DNA of 12,556 nucleotides from Candidatus Roizmanbacteria bacterium CG22_combo_CG10-13_8_21_14_all_34_12 (GTDB lineage Bacteria; Patescibacteriota; Microgenomatia; UBA1406; GWC2-37-13). The notes below the pieces were generated by a model. That model did no database searches. It had not been told where the DNA came from and saw only the letters and a list, made by a program, of their open reading frames with translations. The stretch covers positions 814 to 13,369 of the forward strand of contig PCTC01000032.1 in NCBI GenBank assembly GCA_002786595.1, given 5' to 3'. The stretch's first letter is position 1. Each line of letters begins with the position of its first letter. Positions 1 through 6,216 of this stretch are shown one piece after another. Position numbers and translations under genes: made by a program.

Positions 1-169
1 AAAGTGGGGGATGAAAGTCGGTCGGTGAAAATTTGCTAATAATCTGCGTAAGATCAAAGTTCTTAACAACATTAGCTGTCACTGCTTCATCTAACCAAAG
101 CGATTGATTAAGTGCAATTAAACGGATAGCAAATGCGAAGAAAAAAATAAGGAGAATTTTTTTGTTCAT
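1..169 (-). CDS. GT39/ArnT-like membrane glycosyltransferase, N-terminal part (cut by window edge)
   Basis: Only the first 56 codons are present, and the gene continues beyond base 1. The start is the ATG at 169-167. The peptide begins MNKKILLIFFFAFAIRLIAL, a first membrane segment, followed by QSLWLDEAVTANVV (about residues 22-35) and FSPTDFHPPL at the break. Hydrophobic helix 1, then a WLDEA loop, then a D-x-HPPL motif is the hallmark N-terminus of the GT39/ArnT/PMT superfamily. In that family the acidic pair (here D27/E28) lies in the first extracytoplasmic loop at the catalytic site. Such enzymes move a sugar from a polyprenyl-phosphate donor to an acceptor outside the membrane. The donor here could be made by the GT2 enzyme encoded at 2375-3271 (inference). 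No Shine-Dalgarno is visible. A -10 box lies 8 bases upstream, in a region shared with the divergent tRNA-Gly. The family call is fairly secure; substrate unknown. Confidence 0.8.
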   Translation of the reverse strand, partial: MNKKILLIFFFAFAIRLIALNQSLWLDEAVTANVVKNFDLTQIISKFSPTDFHPPL

Positions 170-171
170 TT

Positions 172-184
172 AGTATAATTATAC
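172..184. promoter_or_regulatory. Bidirectional -10 region between GT39-like gene and tRNA-Gly
   Basis: A perfect 12-base palindrome, GTATAATTATAC, spans 173-184. It gives TATAAT on the plus strand at 174-179, 9 bases before the tRNA, and TATAAT on the minus strand at 183-178, 8 bases before the GT39-like ATG. A second minus-strand hexamer, TATACT, lies at 177-172. No convincing -35 box is visible on either strand. Promoter function is inferred from position and sequence. Confidence 0.55.
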
Positions 185-188
185 AAAA

Positions 189-259
189 GCGGGATTAGTT
201 CATCGGTAGAATATCTGCTTTCCAAGCAGAGGGGACGGGTTCGACTCCCGTATCCCGCT
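189..259 (+). tRNA. tRNA-Gly (anticodon UCC)
   Basis: The 71 bases fold as a complete cloverleaf. The acceptor stem GCGGGAT (189-195) pairs perfectly with ATCCCGC (252-258). The D stem is GTTC/GAAT (198-201 and 209-212, one G-U pair). The anticodon stem TCTGC/GCAGA (214-218 and 226-230) encloses the loop TTTCCAA, with TCC at positions 34-36 (bases 221-223). The variable loop is four bases (GGGG), and the T arm is ACGGG-TTCGACT-CCCGT (235-251). The discriminator base is U73 (259), as usual for bacterial tRNA-Gly. The 3' CCA is not encoded (CAC follows), so it must be added after transcription. It decodes GGA/GGN glycine codons and is not the UCA-anticodon glycine tRNA of code-25 lineages. Confidence 0.97.
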
Positions 260-279
260 CACAACTTTAGAGCCTTCAG

Positions 280-1284
280 TCAATCTTTCCATCCTTGTGG
301 ATGATTTTTGTACCAGACAATAAGTGATTTGACTGAGTCTTCAATTGTTTTACTTGGTTTCCAGCTTAATATTTTTTCTGCCTTTGTAATATCTGCGACC
401 TTTTTGGCGTCATCACCTTGCCTTGTATTGGCTTTTTCGATCGGAATCTCAATACCTGTTAATGTTTTGACTTGATTGACAACTTCAAGGACAGAGCTTC
501 CTGTTCCCGTTCCTAAATTAATGATTTCACTTTTCTTAGTTTTGATAAGATATTCTAAAGCCTTTAAATGGGCTAAATTTAGGTCAACCACATTGATGTA
601 ATCGCGAATAGGAGTCTTATCAAGGGTATCGACTTCTGGACAGGTAAGATAAAATTTTTCTATTCCAAGTGCTCCACGGACGGTATTTTGTACTAACAAA
701 GTTGATGGTTTTTTGGAATCGCCGATTGATCCGTCATCCGTTGCCCCGCACACATTAAAATATCGGAGAATCATATAATTAAATTTTTTTAATTTTCCGT
801 ACCATTGAATGACCTCTTCGGCCATTTTTTTGGAAGCTCCATATGGAGTCGAAGGACGTAGTGGATGTTTTTCGTCAATTGGGTAGTATTCTGCCTCACC
901 ATAAATAGCGCAAGTTGAAGAAAAAATAATATTTTTGATATTAAATTTATCCATGCTAGAAAGCAAATTCGATGTGACCGCCACATTATTTAAAAAATAT
1001 TTTCCAGGATTTTTCATTGACTCATCAACTAGACATGACGCTGCATAATGAATAACAGCTGAAATATTTGGTTCTTTTTCAAAAATAGGAGAAAGATCAT
1101 TCTTTAAATCTACTTCATAAAACTTAAACTGATTAGGATATTTATTCTTTAAAAATTCCAGTGGTTCTTTATAACCAGTTTGAAAATTGTCTAAACTAAC
1201 GACCTGATAACCGGATTTTAAAAATAAATCAGTCGCCACCGAACCTATATAGCCACCAGCACCGGTAATTAAGATTTTGGACAT
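280..1284 (-). CDS. galE: UDP-glucose 4-epimerase
   Basis: This 334-residue protein is an extended short-chain dehydrogenase of normal GalE length. It interconverts UDP-glucose and UDP-galactose (or the N-acetyl forms) using bound NAD. The Rossmann motif GAGGYIGS is at residues 8-15, VIHYAA at about 77-82, and the substrate-proton region FSSTCAIYGE at 121-130. The catalytic Y-x-x-x-K is Y148/K152 (YGASK), RYFNVCGA begins at 174, and the UDP-sugar region RDYINVVDL at 227. I chose the ATG at 1284, so the protein starts MSKILITG as family members do. An ATG five codons upstream would add a leader with no support. An extended -10 (TGCTAACAT) ends 5 bases upstream of the start. It lies 96 bases downstream of the EamA gene, behind a nested inverted repeat, and probably supplies galactose-type donors for the surface glycan genes nearby (inference). 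It ends in TGA. Confidence 0.95.
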   Translation of the reverse strand: MSKILITGAGGYIGSVATDLFLKSGYQVVSLDNFQTGYKEPLEFLKNKYPNQFKFYEVDLKNDLSPIFEKEPNISAVIHYAASCLVDESMKNPGKYFLNNVAVTSNLLSSMDKFNIKNIIFSSTCAIYGEAEYYPIDEKHPLRPSTPYGASKKMAEEVIQWYGKLKKFNYMILRYFNVCGATDDGSIGDSKKPSTLLVQNTVRGALGIEKFYLTCPEVDTLDKTPIRDYINVVDLNLAHLKALEYLIKTKKSEIINLGTGTGSSVLEVVNQVKTLTGIEIPIEKANTRQGDDAKKVADITKAEKILSWKPSKTIEDSVKSLIVWYKNHPQGWKD

Positions 1285-1289
1285 AATAT

Positions 1290-1298
1290 ATGTTAGCA
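1290..1298 (-). promoter_or_regulatory. Extended -10 element upstream of galE
   Basis: On the minus strand TGCTAACAT (1298-1290) fits TGNTANNNT. It ends 5 bases before the chosen galE ATG at 1284, predicting transcription that starts at or beside the start codon. No good -35 is visible, as is common with extended -10 promoters. It supports the downstream ATG as the true start. Confidence 0.4.
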
Positions 1299-1302
1299 AA
1301 AA

Positions 1303-1338
1303 TTGACCTAATTAACCTAATTATTCTAATTGACCTAA
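1303..1338. repeat. Four tandem 9-base repeats upstream of galE
   Basis: The plus strand reads TTGACCTAA (1303-1311), TTAACCTAA (1312-1320), TTATTCTAA (1321-1329) and TTGACCTAA (1330-1338). Copies 1 and 4 are identical. The array fills much of the EamA-galE spacer, and its first two units form one arm of a larger inverted repeat. Function unknown. Confidence 0.85.
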
Positions 1339-1351
1339 ATAATTACCAATA

Positions 1352-1377
1352 ACCAAATGGAGTTTGGTATTTTTTTT
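1352..1377 (+). terminator. Terminator-like hairpin with T8 tract (plus strand)
   Basis: ACCAAA (1352-1357) pairs with TTTGGT (1363-1368) around a TGGAG loop and is followed, after one A, by eight T residues (1370-1377). The polarity suits plus-strand transcription, but both flanking genes are minus. If real, it would stop antisense readthrough (for example from beyond the tRNA). On the minus strand the hairpin lacks a following T tract. The stem is short and AT-rich, hence modest confidence. Confidence 0.35.
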
Positions 1378-1380
1378 AGA

Positions 1381-2304
1381 TTAATTAGGTAAATTAGAAA
1401 TTAGAAATTTTTTGACCAAATGAAACGGGTGCCAGTGTACTCTCCCTTCAGCAAAATAAATTCCACCAAAAATTAAAACGCTTCCAAAAATATAAAACCA
1501 ATTTGGATATTCATGAAGTAGGGGAGCGGCAACAATAATTGCGGCAATCGGATCAATGTAAGTAAAAATTCCCACTTCTTGAGCTTTTAGACGCGAAATT
1601 CCGTAATAAAAAAGAAAATAGGCTAGAGCGGAAGAAAAAAACACACCAAAGATTATTCCCGTCCATCCGGCAATATTGAGGAATGAAATATCCCAATTTA
1701 CAAATTCTTTTGGAATAAAAGGTATGAATGTTAAACTGCCAAAAAGAAAAGTAATTGCCGAGACTTGAATCGTATTTATTTTTTTTAGAATGTCTCGGCC
1801 AAAAATAGTTTGCAAAACACTGCCAAAAGTTGCCAGCAAGATAAAAAGATTTCCTTCAATAGCTCCAATGACAAATTTTCTCCCGTCCAAAATTAAGGGA
1901 GATAATATAATAAATAATACCCCAATCAAGGCGATCATCATTCCACTCAACACCTTTAGCTTTGGCTTTTCTTTCAAAAATATTATTGACAATATGTAAA
2001 TGAAGACCGGACCGGAGGAAGCAATTACTGGAACATTAATACTTTCTGTTTTTGCCAATCCCAAAAAGAAAAAGGAAATATTTATGGTGATCCCGAAAAA
2101 ACCAACCAGCAATATTTCTAGCCATTGCCTGCCACTTAGTTTTTGCCATTTGTTTAAAACGATAGGCAAAAATATTAACCCGGCAAAAAAGAAGCGGATA
2201 AAGGCTAAGGTAAAAGGGGGGATATTGGTAAGGGCAAATTTAAAAATCGGCGAGGCCATACCCCAGACAACATTAGCAATAATTAACGCGAGAACAGGGT
2301 TCAT
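1381..2304 (-). CDS. EamA-family (DMT superfamily) membrane transporter
   Basis: This 307-residue, very hydrophobic protein has about ten membrane helices arranged as two EamA repeats. The first repeat starts MNPVLALIIANVVWGMASP, with the typical early VWG pattern, then FIRFFFAGLIFLP and NVPVIASSGPVFIYILSIIFLKE. The second starts at about residue 150 and includes FFSSALAYFLFYYGISRLK and YIDPIAAIIVAAPLLHEYP, whose P-I-A-A-I and late E match the family's end-of-repeat motif. EamA proteins export or import small metabolites, and the substrate cannot be read from sequence. I chose the ATG at 2304 over an in-frame TTG at 2310. No Shine-Dalgarno precedes it. The last residues (FLISNLPN) are encoded by a TTTCTAA-type repeat that continues into the stop codon. 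It lies 70 bases after the GT2 gene and could be co-transcribed with it. Confidence 0.9.
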   Translation of the reverse strand: MNPVLALIIANVVWGMASPIFKFALTNIPPFTLAFIRFFFAGLIFLPIVLNKWQKLSGRQWLEILLVGFFGITINISFFFLGLAKTESINVPVIASSGPVFIYILSIIFLKEKPKLKVLSGMMIALIGVLFIILSPLILDGRKFVIGAIEGNLFILLATFGSVLQTIFGRDILKKINTIQVSAITFLFGSLTFIPFIPKEFVNWDISFLNIAGWTGIIFGVFFSSALAYFLFYYGISRLKAQEVGIFTYIDPIAAIIVAAPLLHEYPNWFYIFGSVLIFGGIYFAEGRVHWHPFHLVKKFLISNLPN

Positions 2305-2310
2305 AAGCAA

Positions 2311-2376
2311 AGTTCAAATATTAAAGTTTAAATATCAAAGCCTAGTCTAAAGTTTAAAGCTTTTAACTTTAAACTT
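2311..2376. repeat. AT-rich spacer with 14-base repeat and 10-base inverted repeat
   Basis: On the minus strand two 14-base units, ATATTTAAACTTTA and ATATTTGAACTTTG, agree at 12 of 14 positions just upstream of the EamA start. Next to the GT2 stop codon a perfect inverted repeat, AAGTTTAAAG (2350-2359) and CTTTAAACTT (2367-2376) with a 7-base loop, overlaps the GT2 stop. On the plus strand only five T residues follow (2378-2382), and none follow on the minus strand. A weak terminator or a degenerate repeat are both possible. Confidence 0.6.
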
Positions 2377-3271
2377 ATTTTTGATCTTTGATTTTTGATT
2401 TTTGATCTATAAATACAATCAGTTCTCCAATAATTCCCGTCATCACAACCTGGATACCAACAATAATCAGAAGGATTCCAAGTTGAAGGAGCGGTCTCTG
2501 ATAAAGAAGTACACCAAAAAATAATCGTTCAATAGTTAAATAAAAACTTATTAAAAAACCGATAAAGAATAAAGCTCCACCGATCATTCCAAAAAAATGA
2601 AGCGGTTTTTCTGAAAACTTAAACAAAAAATAGGCTGTTAATGTATCTAATAACCCAGTAAATAATTTTCCTGGCCCAAACTTTGATTTGCCGAACTTTC
2701 TTTGATTATTTTTCACATTTATTTCTGTCACCTTAGATCCATTATAGAACACAGCTAGCGGAAGAAAACGGAAGTTATTACCGTAAAAAATAAAATCCTT
2801 TAAAACCTCACGCTTAAAAGCTTTGTAACCACAATTAATATCAATATATGGGGAATTCAAAAAAGATTTTAAAAACCAAGCAACAATCTTTGAATAAAAT
2901 TTTACCAGTACGTTGTCATTTCTTTTTTCTCTGATTCCATTTACAAAATCATTACCTTCATTAATTTTTTCGATAAATTTTGGCAAGTCCTCTGGATCAT
3001 CCTGTAAATCCCCATCCATAAAAATAATTATTTCTCCAAGGGAATTTTCGACCCCGGTCTTTAACGCCGCCCCTTTTCCTAAACGTTTCTTATGATTAAA
3101 TATCTTTATATTTGATCTTTTATCTTTGATCTTTGATTTTTCTTCTGATCCATCATCTACCAAAACAATTTCGTATTCCTTTTTTATTTTACTGAGTGTA
3201 TTTATTAACAGATTAATTAATACTGGAATTGATTCCGCTTCGTTATAAAATGGAATAATAACTGAAATCAT
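2375..3271 (-). CDS. GT2 glycosyltransferase, polyprenyl-phosphate sugar synthase type, two C-terminal membrane helices
   Basis: This 298-residue protein resembles DPM1/GtrB-type enzymes, which transfer a sugar from a nucleotide donor to polyprenyl phosphate on the cytoplasmic face. It opens MISVIIPFYNEAESIPVLI. The nucleotide-binding acidic pair VDDGS is at 38-42, RLGKGAAL at 63-70, and the metal site MDGDLQDDPEDLP at 85-97. Acceptor-side motifs CGYKAFKREV (147-156) and RKFGKSKFG (191-199) follow. Two hydrophobic helices (about 225-250 and 260-285) suit membrane anchoring. The ATG at 3271 overlaps the DUF2079 stop codon by four bases, so translation is probably coupled. Its product could be the lipid-linked sugar used by GT39- or DUF2079-type proteins (inference). 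Oddly, KSKIKD occurs both at residues 45-50 and at 291-296, each encoded by TTTGATY heptamer repeats (plus-strand sense). Confidence 0.93.
   Translation of the reverse strand: MISVIIPFYNEAESIPVLINLLINTLSKIKKEYEIVLVDDGSEEKSKIKDKRSNIKIFNHKKRLGKGAALKTGVENSLGEIIIFMDGDLQDDPEDLPKFIEKINEGNDFVNGIREKRNDNVLVKFYSKIVAWFLKSFLNSPYIDINCGYKAFKREVLKDFIFYGNNFRFLPLAVFYNGSKVTEINVKNNQRKFGKSKFGPGKLFTGLLDTLTAYFLFKFSEKPLHFFGMIGGALFFIGFLISFYLTIERLFFGVLLYQRPLLQLGILLIIVGIQVVMTGIIGELIVFIDQKSKIKDQK
2380..2407. repeat. Four tandem TTTGATY heptamers at 3' end of GT2 gene
   Basis: The plus strand reads TTTGATC, TTTGATT, TTTGATT, TTTGATC in perfect 7-base register (2380-2386, 2387-2393, 2394-2400, 2401-2407). On the coding strand this is (RATCAAA)4 and it encodes the GT2 tail IDQKSKIKDQK. 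The same repeat type recurs inside the gene at 3111-3138. Confidence 0.9.
3111..3138. repeat. Four tandem TTTGATY-type heptamers inside GT2 coding region
   Basis: The plus strand reads TTTGATC, TTTTATC, TTTGATC, TTTGATT (3111-3117, 3118-3124, 3125-3131, 3132-3138), with one base substituted in copy 2. It encodes part of KSKIKDKRSNIKI, the stretch straight after the VDDGS motif, where family members normally carry an amphipathic helix of ordinary composition. Confidence 0.88.
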
Positions 3272-4704
3272 ATTTTTTTATAAACTTCTATGCTATTTTC
3301 TCCCTGCTCATCAGTAAAAACCATTTGAAAAGTATTGTCATCTAATAATTTAAAATAAAACTTTACAGGAATACTGTTCTTTGAAATATCTCCAATCTCT
3401 GATCTATTTATCATAATATAATCAGCTAGGCTATACTTTCCTATTTCATTTTTCAAAATATCTTCTTTGGTTTGTCCCATTGTAGCAAAGGCGGAATCAT
3501 AAAGAAAATTAAAATAATATTTTCTATTGGTTAAGAACGGTGCTAATTTTGGAGTTGTTGCCACTTTTATATTTTCATCTTTAAGTTTATTTACCCAAAA
3601 TTTAATAGATTCACTTTTGACTTTGTCAATCTCTTTATAACCAACCGGTTGCTTTACAAAATAGGGGACAGGGTTATAAAGATAAACTGAATAAATATTA
3701 ATAGATAAAAAAGTAAAAAAAATAGCTGTTTTCAAAATTTTGTTTTTAATTATTTTATTAAAATTCTTATAACCTAAAATCAGGGAATAAAATAAAAAGG
3801 CAACGATTATTGAATTGTAGTGAAAGTAAATAGAACGCTGATTTGAATTAATACTTAAAATATTTATGGCCGACTCAGGCAAGCTTATTAATAAAGTCAG
3901 TGGAGAAAATAAGCTGTAAAATAATGGAGTGATAAGCAACTTTATATAACTAAATCCTTGTTTGAATATCTCAGGCAATCGCAAACTCCAATTATCAAAA
4001 TATCTAGCAGCAAAATGTTCACTACCTCTAAAGTAGGGTATTATAAAATAAACTGTCGATATGAAAAAAAGTAGACCTAAAACAAATGTCATTAATCCAA
4101 TTTTTTTTTCTTTTTTTACAAGAAATAAATAAACTCCAAAACAAAGCACAATCAAACCAATGTGTTCTTTTGTCAAAAGAGATAAAAATATAAAAAAGAA
4201 AAAATACGACCATTTTTTAACTTCCGAAAAATATATTGCGAATAACAAAGTTGTTGTAGCTATCGTGACCGCGTGAAAATCAAAAAGCACCGCTCTCTGG
4301 ATGGCAAAATAAAAAAGATAGGTGAGTGCAAATATAAAACTAATCAAATGTTTTTTTAATATTTTTTGAGAAATCAAAAATACTGCCAAAGCTCCCAAAC
4401 CTAATATTATTACTTGTCCAATAAGTAATACTTCCGGCCCCTCATATATTTTGTAAAAGGGAGCAAATATTGCCAAAATTGGATCAAAATGAATTGCCAA
4501 GCGGGAAACATTTTTTTTCAAATCTTGATTGGTCATCTCAAGAAACCTGCCTTGGGAAGTGTTGTAAACAACCTGATTCATAATGCCCAAGTCATAGTAA
4601 TAGGAATTTAAGGTTCGATATCGACGGATTGATAAGTAGGAAAAAATAATAATGAAGATAAAAATTGACAGACTTAATAAAATTTTGTAAATATAGTTTT
4701 TCAT
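3268..4704 (-). CDS. DUF2079-family polytopic membrane protein (GT-C-like)
   Basis: This 478-residue protein has roughly ten or more membrane helices in its first 350 residues and a soluble C-terminal part of about 120 residues. After helix 1 comes YYYDLGIMNQVVYNTSQGRF (35-54), then IHFDPILAIFAPFYKIYEGP (71-90). The DLGI-x-x-Q and HF-x-P-I signatures are what I recognise as DUF2079, a family with a topology like GT-C glycosyltransferases. In GT-C enzymes an acidic residue in the first external loop is catalytic, and D38 is a candidate (inference). Biochemical function is unproven. It shares a four-base ATGA overlap with the upstream recombinase gene and another with the downstream GT2 gene, so all three are probably translated as one unit. 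A role with the GT2 lipid-sugar donor in surface glycosylation is the simplest reading. Confidence 0.8.
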   Translation of the reverse strand: MKNYIYKILLSLSIFIFIIIFSYLSIRRYRTLNSYYYDLGIMNQVVYNTSQGRFLEMTNQDLKKNVSRLAIHFDPILAIFAPFYKIYEGPEVLLIGQVIILGLGALAVFLISQKILKKHLISFIFALTYLFYFAIQRAVLFDFHAVTIATTTLLFAIYFSEVKKWSYFFFFIFLSLLTKEHIGLIVLCFGVYLFLVKKEKKIGLMTFVLGLLFFISTVYFIIPYFRGSEHFAARYFDNWSLRLPEIFKQGFSYIKLLITPLFYSLFSPLTLLISLPESAINILSINSNQRSIYFHYNSIIVAFLFYSLILGYKNFNKIIKNKILKTAIFFTFLSINIYSVYLYNPVPYFVKQPVGYKEIDKVKSESIKFWVNKLKDENIKVATTPKLAPFLTNRKYYFNFLYDSAFATMGQTKEDILKNEIGKYSLADYIMINRSEIGDISKNSIPVKFYFKLLDDNTFQMVFTDEQGENSIEVYKKI

Positions 4705-5639
4705 TTATTTCCCGAGTGAAACTTCTCATGTATTTGCTTTAATCCAAAATTTGTCACGTGGGTGTAAATCTGGGTGGTGGCAATATTTTTGTGCCCCAGC
4801 ATTTCCTGGACCGATCTGAGATCTGCCCCATGTTGCAATAAATCCGTAGCATACGAATGGCGCAGAATATGTGGGCCAATTCGAAGAGTAATTCCGGCTT
4901 TTTTTCGATACTTATCGACCATCCTTTCAATCGAACGGGCAGAAAGCCTTAATCTTTCATCAGTCAGCCCCTCGTGCCCCTTGGGGCCCGAATAACGAAT
5001 AAATAAAGGACGGTAGGGATCCGATCTTTTTGTCAAATATAGACTCAACCATTCCTTGGCATGTTTTGACAAAAATACCACTCTGCCCTTCCCACCTTTC
5101 CCAATTACACCAAACTCTCCTGACTGAATATTGACCTGCTCGCGATTCAATGCGACTAATTCCGAAACTCTTAAGCCCGTTGAGAAAAGAACCTCCAAAA
5201 TTGTTCTGTCCCTAAGCCCCTGCTCATCTTTTGGATTGACAATTTCAAATAATCTTTTTAATTCTTCTGGCGATAAAAATTTTATTATTCTATCCCGATT
5301 TTTTCCAAGCTCAACCATGTCTGGAGAGAGCGATTGAACGCGCTGACGGACAAGGTAGCGGAGGAAGCTCCTGAGTGCTACTAGGAAGTAATTTTGAGTT
5401 TGGCGCTTCAGAGCACCCTTATCTGGATTTTTATATTCATGAGAAAGATATAATCGGAAGTTCCTGACAATATTATCATCAATTTTATTAACCGAAAAAT
5501 CTTCGGTTTTTTGGCTTAAAAATAACCACTTCTGAAAGAAATTTAGATAGTAGGCATACATCTTGACTGTCTTAAGCGAGAGGTTTTTATCTAATTCGCA
5601 GTATTCCAAAAAACGCAAGATAGCTTCCTTGATTTCCAT
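4701..5639 (-). CDS. Xer-type tyrosine recombinase
   Basis: This 312-residue protein has the two-domain layout and length of XerC/XerD. An N-terminal core-binding (SAM-like) domain spans about 1-110, with SLKTVKMYAYYLNFFQKWL and LVALRSFLRYLVRQ. The catalytic domain spans about 120-300. All active-site residues are visible: R157 (FSTGLRVSEL), K184 (GKGGKGR), H257 and R260 (HILRH), H283 (LGHKN) and the nucleophile Y292 (TTQIYTHV). Xer proteins resolve chromosome dimers at dif with FtsK. Context does not separate a housekeeping Xer from an accessory integrase, but no attachment-site repeats or mobile genes are seen, which favours housekeeping. An extended -10 (TGATAGAAT) ends 6 bases before the ATG, predicting a leaderless transcript. 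The TGA stop overlaps the DUF2079 start. Confidence 0.92.
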   Translation of the reverse strand: MEIKEAILRFLEYCELDKNLSLKTVKMYAYYLNFFQKWLFLSQKTEDFSVNKIDDNIVRNFRLYLSHEYKNPDKGALKRQTQNYFLVALRSFLRYLVRQRVQSLSPDMVELGKNRDRIIKFLSPEELKRLFEIVNPKDEQGLRDRTILEVLFSTGLRVSELVALNREQVNIQSGEFGVIGKGGKGRVVFLSKHAKEWLSLYLTKRSDPYRPLFIRYSGPKGHEGLTDERLRLSARSIERMVDKYRKKAGITLRIGPHILRHSYATDLLQHGADLRSVQEMLGHKNIATTQIYTHVTNFGLKQIHEKFHSGNK

Positions 5640-5645
5640 GAACTA

Positions 5646-5654
5646 ATTCTATCA
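5646..5654 (-). promoter_or_regulatory. Extended -10 promoter of the recombinase gene
   Basis: On the minus strand TGATAGAAT (5654-5646) matches TGNTANNNT. Six bases (TAGTTC) separate it from the ATG at 5639, so the expected start site falls on the start codon. It lies in the short spacer after the cyclophilin stop (5658-5660). No clear -35. Confidence 0.55.
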
Positions 5655-5657
5655 TTT

Positions 5658-6209
5658 TTACTTAATTTCGACCGAAACAATTTTTACTGGAGTAACTGGA
5701 GTTGAATTTTCTCCTGAAAAATTTGGTTTTACTTCTGAATCTGCGATTTTATCAACTACATTCATACCTGTTGTCACTTTTCCAAAAATCACATAGTTTT
5801 TTGGTAGGGGATTATCAGAGTGCATAATAAAAAATTGACTGCCATTGGTGTTTGGGCCGGCATTAGCCATGGCAATTGTTCCCCTTGTGTACTCGCCCGT
5901 GAAAGGTTCGTCGTCAAATTTATATCCTGGCCCTCCTGTACCATCGCCTTTTGGGTCACCACCTTGAATCATAAATCCTTTGATTATCCGATGGAAAATT
6001 GTTTTGTTATAAAATCCTTTTTTTGCCAAAGTCACAAAGTTGCTGACTGTTTTTGGCGTTTGATCTGAATTTAGCAAAACGGTTATGTCACCTTTTTCTG
6101 TATGTAAAACTGCAGTCTTGATAATTTTTTTCATATTAAAAAAATATAGTCCAACAACTCCTATTATTATAACTCCTAAAAACAGGAATAATAGTAGTTT
6201 TTTGTTCAT
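5658..6209 (-). CDS. Cyclophilin-type peptidyl-prolyl cis-trans isomerase, membrane-anchored
   Basis: This 183-residue protein starts with MNKK and a single hydrophobic segment (about 4-24). No clear signal-peptidase site follows, so it is likely a signal anchor that puts the catalytic domain outside the membrane. The cyclophilin domain runs from about 31 to 183. Key motifs are NFVTLAKKGFYNKTIFHRI (57-75), with the catalytic Arg R74, FMIQGGDPKGDGTGGPGYKF (79-98), RGTIAMANAGPNTNGSQFFI (109-128) and KNYVIFGKV (137-145). It speeds proline isomerisation during folding of exported proteins. The length is that of small bacterial PpiA/PpiB proteins plus the anchor. It is divergent from the 6239 gene across only 29 bases, with overlapping -10 boxes. 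A TATACT hexamer ends 7 bases before the ATG. The family call is secure; the location is predicted. Confidence 0.94.
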   Translation of the reverse strand: MNKKLLLFLFLGVIIIGVVGLYFFNMKKIIKTAVLHTEKGDITVLLNSDQTPKTVSNFVTLAKKGFYNKTIFHRIIKGFMIQGGDPKGDGTGGPGYKFDDEPFTGEYTRGTIAMANAGPNTNGSQFFIMHSDNPLPKNYVIFGKVTTGMNVVDKIADSEVKPNFSGENSTPVTPVKIVSVEIK

Positions 6210-6216
6210 AGCGAAG

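Larger units (their letters stand above)
1303..1393. repeat. Nested inverted repeat between EamA gene and galE
   Basis: The outer arm TTGACCTAATTAACCTAA (1303-1320) is complementary at 16 of 18 positions to 1376-1393 (TTAGATTAATTAGGTAAA). The right arm contains the EamA stop codon (1381-1383). Inside lies a second perfect 6-base hairpin at 1352-1368. In the minus-strand transcript this would form a long stem between the two genes, ending 18 bases before the galE start. Confidence 0.65.

Noticed and set aside
2000..2350. Plus-strand open frame of 116 codons
   Set aside because: It lies antisense to the EamA gene, whose two-repeat membrane pattern and motifs are clear. The antisense product has no recognisable domain.
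2380..3138. Heptamer tracts considered as a CRISPR or phage-attachment repeat
   Set aside because: The units are 7 bases, back to back with no spacers, and there are no cas genes. The nearby Xer-type recombinase has no flanking direct repeats to mark an integrated element.
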